DNA of 7,413 bases from RPQK01 sp041946865. Its GTDB lineage: Bacteria; Acidobacteriota; UBA6911; RPQK01. The notes under the pieces were generated by a model. It saw only the letters and a list, made by a program, of their open reading frames with translations. It did not search any database and was not told the origin of the DNA. The stretch is taken from contig JBHGBF010000273.1 in assembly GCA_041946865.1 (NCBI GenBank), positions 1-7,413 on the forward strand, given 5' to 3'. This document shows, piece by piece, positions 6,334 through 7,413 of the stretch; position 1 is the first letter of the stretch, and every line of letters starts with the position of its first letter. A program made the position numbers and the translations under genes.

Positions 6334-7316
6334 TGGGTCCTCCTACTCCACTTGTTTGCAGATCGGATTCGGAAAGGGAAAGACGAGGTATCGTCATCCT
6401 GAAGATCTACCACGCTCACCCCCGCCGCTGCGCTGCACCTCTCGAAGACCAGCGCGCTGACGCCTTTCCTCGCACGGACGACGTCCCGGGCTCGCGGACA
6501 ACCCATAACCCAAATCGCCGTCGAAAACGCTTCACTCTCGACTGCAAACGGCGCAACGACTGCAGCTCCAAGTACATCGCGATTCGGCAGACCGGTGGCC
6601 GGATCGACAACGTGAAAATTCTCCGCGAACGACTCGCGACCGGACAGATAGTTGCCGGGACTGGAAAGTGACTGATTGACCAGGCGCGCGACGGCAAGCT
6701 GTTTCCCCTGATCGATCGGATTCATGAGCGGTACTTGCCAGAACCTTCTTCCCGGCGGTGTCCCGAGACCGTAGAGACTGCTGGAGCCAAAATTGACCAA
6801 AGCGGAGGCCACACCCCGACGGCGAAGAAGGTCGATAATCCGGTCGACCGCATAGCCTTTCGCGATTCCGCCCAAGTCTATTCGGACGCCTGGCCTTGCA
6901 AAACGCACCGACTGCTTCCGCGTGTTCAACCTCAGGGGCTGCCCGCTGTCACCCTGTGGCAGAGGGTCCTCCCTCAGTTCCGCGCCGTTCGCCGATCTGC
7001 GGCCTTTGTCGGTCCTGCGGCCAGTCAACGCTCGCACCGTGATGTCGAAAGCGCCCTCCGTCATCGCGCCATACCACACAGCTGCACCAAGCAGCTCGAA
7101 CAGCCCCTTCTCGACTCGCAACGAGCGTCTGGACGCGTATGCATTGACAAACGAAACCTCACTCTCAGCCAGATGAATGCTCATCTGCCGTTCCAGCATC
7201 CGCACCAGATGGAAAGCCTCCCGGGTCACCTCTCGCAGGACCGACTGATCCTCCCCGAAGAGGTTGAGATCCAGGAAGCTTCCCATGGCACATACGGAAT
7301 CGGTATAGTCCACCAT
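6330..7316 (-). CDS. apbE: FAD:protein FMN transferase (ApbE family), no signal peptide
   Basis: The 328-residue product matches ApbE enzymes, which move FMN from FAD onto Ser/Thr of target proteins using Mg2+. Visible motifs in order: the N-terminal MGSF strand (11-14) and the MSIH...SEVSFVN segment (45-58); GAFDIT (88-93); the hallmark DLGGIAKGYAVD (147-158); a Gly-poor NFGSSSLYGLG (175-185); HVVDPATGLP (235-244); and ESEAFSTAIW (260-269). In the last motif the usual 'ADA..TA' metal-site Asp is Glu262, while Thr266 is kept. The ATG at 7316 is the first possible start, because an in-frame TGA lies five codons upstream. No strong Shine-Dalgarno is visible. The protein begins almost at the catalytic fold, so there is no Sec signal or lipobox and it is predicted to be cytoplasmic, unlike most Gram-negative ApbE. 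Its stop overlaps the next gene's start by 4 bp (ATGA), implying translational coupling. Family assignment is firm; activity and target are inferred. Confidence 0.92.
   Translation of the reverse strand: MVDYTDSVCAMGSFLDLNLFGEDQSVLREVTREAFHLVRMLERQMSIHLAESEVSFVNAYASRRSLRVEKGLFELLGAAVWYGAMTEGAFDITVRALTGRRTDKGRRSANGAELREDPLPQGDSGQPLRLNTRKQSVRFARPGVRIDLGGIAKGYAVDRIIDLLRRRGVASALVNFGSSSLYGLGTPPGRRFWQVPLMNPIDQGKQLAVARLVNQSLSSPGNYLSGRESFAENFHVVDPATGLPNRDVLGAAVVAPFAVESEAFSTAIWVMGCPRARDVVRARKGVSALVFERCSAAAGVSVVDLQDDDTSSFPFRIRSANKWSRRTQ
6339..6344 (-). promoter_or_regulatory. Ribosome binding site of the NagB-like gene
   Basis: The minus strand reads AGGAGG, a complete Shine-Dalgarno core, with a 5-nt spacer to the ATG at 6333. 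It lies inside the end of the apbE coding region and is the strongest ribosome site in the window. It suggests the deaminase can be translated at a higher rate than apbE, whose own start lacks a clear site. Confidence 0.8.
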
Positions 7317-7331
7317 TGCTTGGCCGGTTCA

Positions 7332-7358
7332 AATATGGCTGATTCGCTATTGATTCAA
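7332..7358 (-). promoter_or_regulatory. Weak candidate promoter for the six-gene run
   Basis: Reading the minus strand, TTGAAT (7358-7353) could serve as a -35 box. CATATT (7337-7332), 15 nt further on, could be a -10 box (four of six consensus bases), ending 15 nt before the apbE start. The spacing is short and a start so close to the ATG would leave little leader. The true promoter may lie outside the window, or the run may continue upstream. Confidence 0.22.
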
Positions 7359-7365
7359 CTCGACT

Positions 7366-7405
7366 TTGGGATCAGTTTTCTCGTCTTGGGATCGATCCCC
7401 AAGAC
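7366..7405. promoter_or_regulatory. Palindrome and 20-bp-phased direct repeats upstream of apbE; possible operator
   Basis: An interrupted palindrome at 7383-7405 has 8-bp arms (GTCTTGGG / CCCAAGAC) around ATCGATC. The left half of this site, TTGGGATC at 7386-7393, is repeated in the same orientation at 7366-7373. The offset is exactly 20 bp, about two helical turns. No T-run follows on either strand, so a terminator is less likely than a protein-binding site. The regulator is unknown. Confidence 0.4.
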
Positions 7406-7413
7406 CTTGGCTA

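Noticed and set aside
7320..7340. GGTTCAAAT, resembling the T-loop of a tRNA
   Set aside because: The flanking bases give only a poor stem, and the required D- and anticodon arms would fall inside the apbE start with no matching structure.

Overview
The window carries six genes, all on the minus strand and packed head to tail. They run from an FAD:protein FMN transferase (start near 7316) down to a secreted propeller-like protein that stops at 409. Gaps are very small: a 4-bp ATGA overlap, a 10-nt gap, and starts just behind the previous stop. The six therefore look like one transcription unit read right to left. Base composition is moderately high in G+C. Shine-Dalgarno sites are used, one gene carries a Tat signal and three carry Sec-type signal peptides. 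Protein style (a Tat-exported TIM-barrel, an AXE1/Abhydrolase_7-like esterase with a LamG tail, and a planctomycete/acidobacterial-style glucosamine-6-phosphate deaminase) suggests an environmental Gram-negative bacterium such as Acidobacteriota or Planctomycetota. That assignment is inference from protein flavour only.

Layout in transcription order: 7317-7413 is the upstream region, with a palindrome and helically phased direct repeats. 6330-7316 is an ApbE-type flavin transferase. 5566-6333 is a NagB-like glucosamine-6-phosphate deaminase/isomerase. 5011-5502 encodes a Tat-signalled protein that appears to hold only the C-terminal half of a TIM barrel. 3039-5000 encodes an exported serine hydrolase with a C-terminal LamG/concanavalin-like domain. 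1701-2990 and 409-1698 encode two related secreted beta-propeller-like proteins, probably a tandem duplication. 1-408 has no credible gene; it holds nested inverted repeats and terminator-like hairpins.

A reasonable working picture is an exported carbohydrate-handling module. The hydrolase (ester cleavage, with a possible glycan-binding LamG tail) and the two propellers would act outside the cytoplasm, while the NagB-like enzyme would feed an amino-sugar phosphate into central metabolism. The roles of ApbE and the half-barrel are not explained by this picture, and no classical ApbE flavinylation motif was noticed in the other five proteins. The items most worth a second look are the half-length TIM barrel, the tandem propeller pair tied to the LamG esterase, the substitution at the ApbE metal-site motif, and the nested palindromic element at 145-384.
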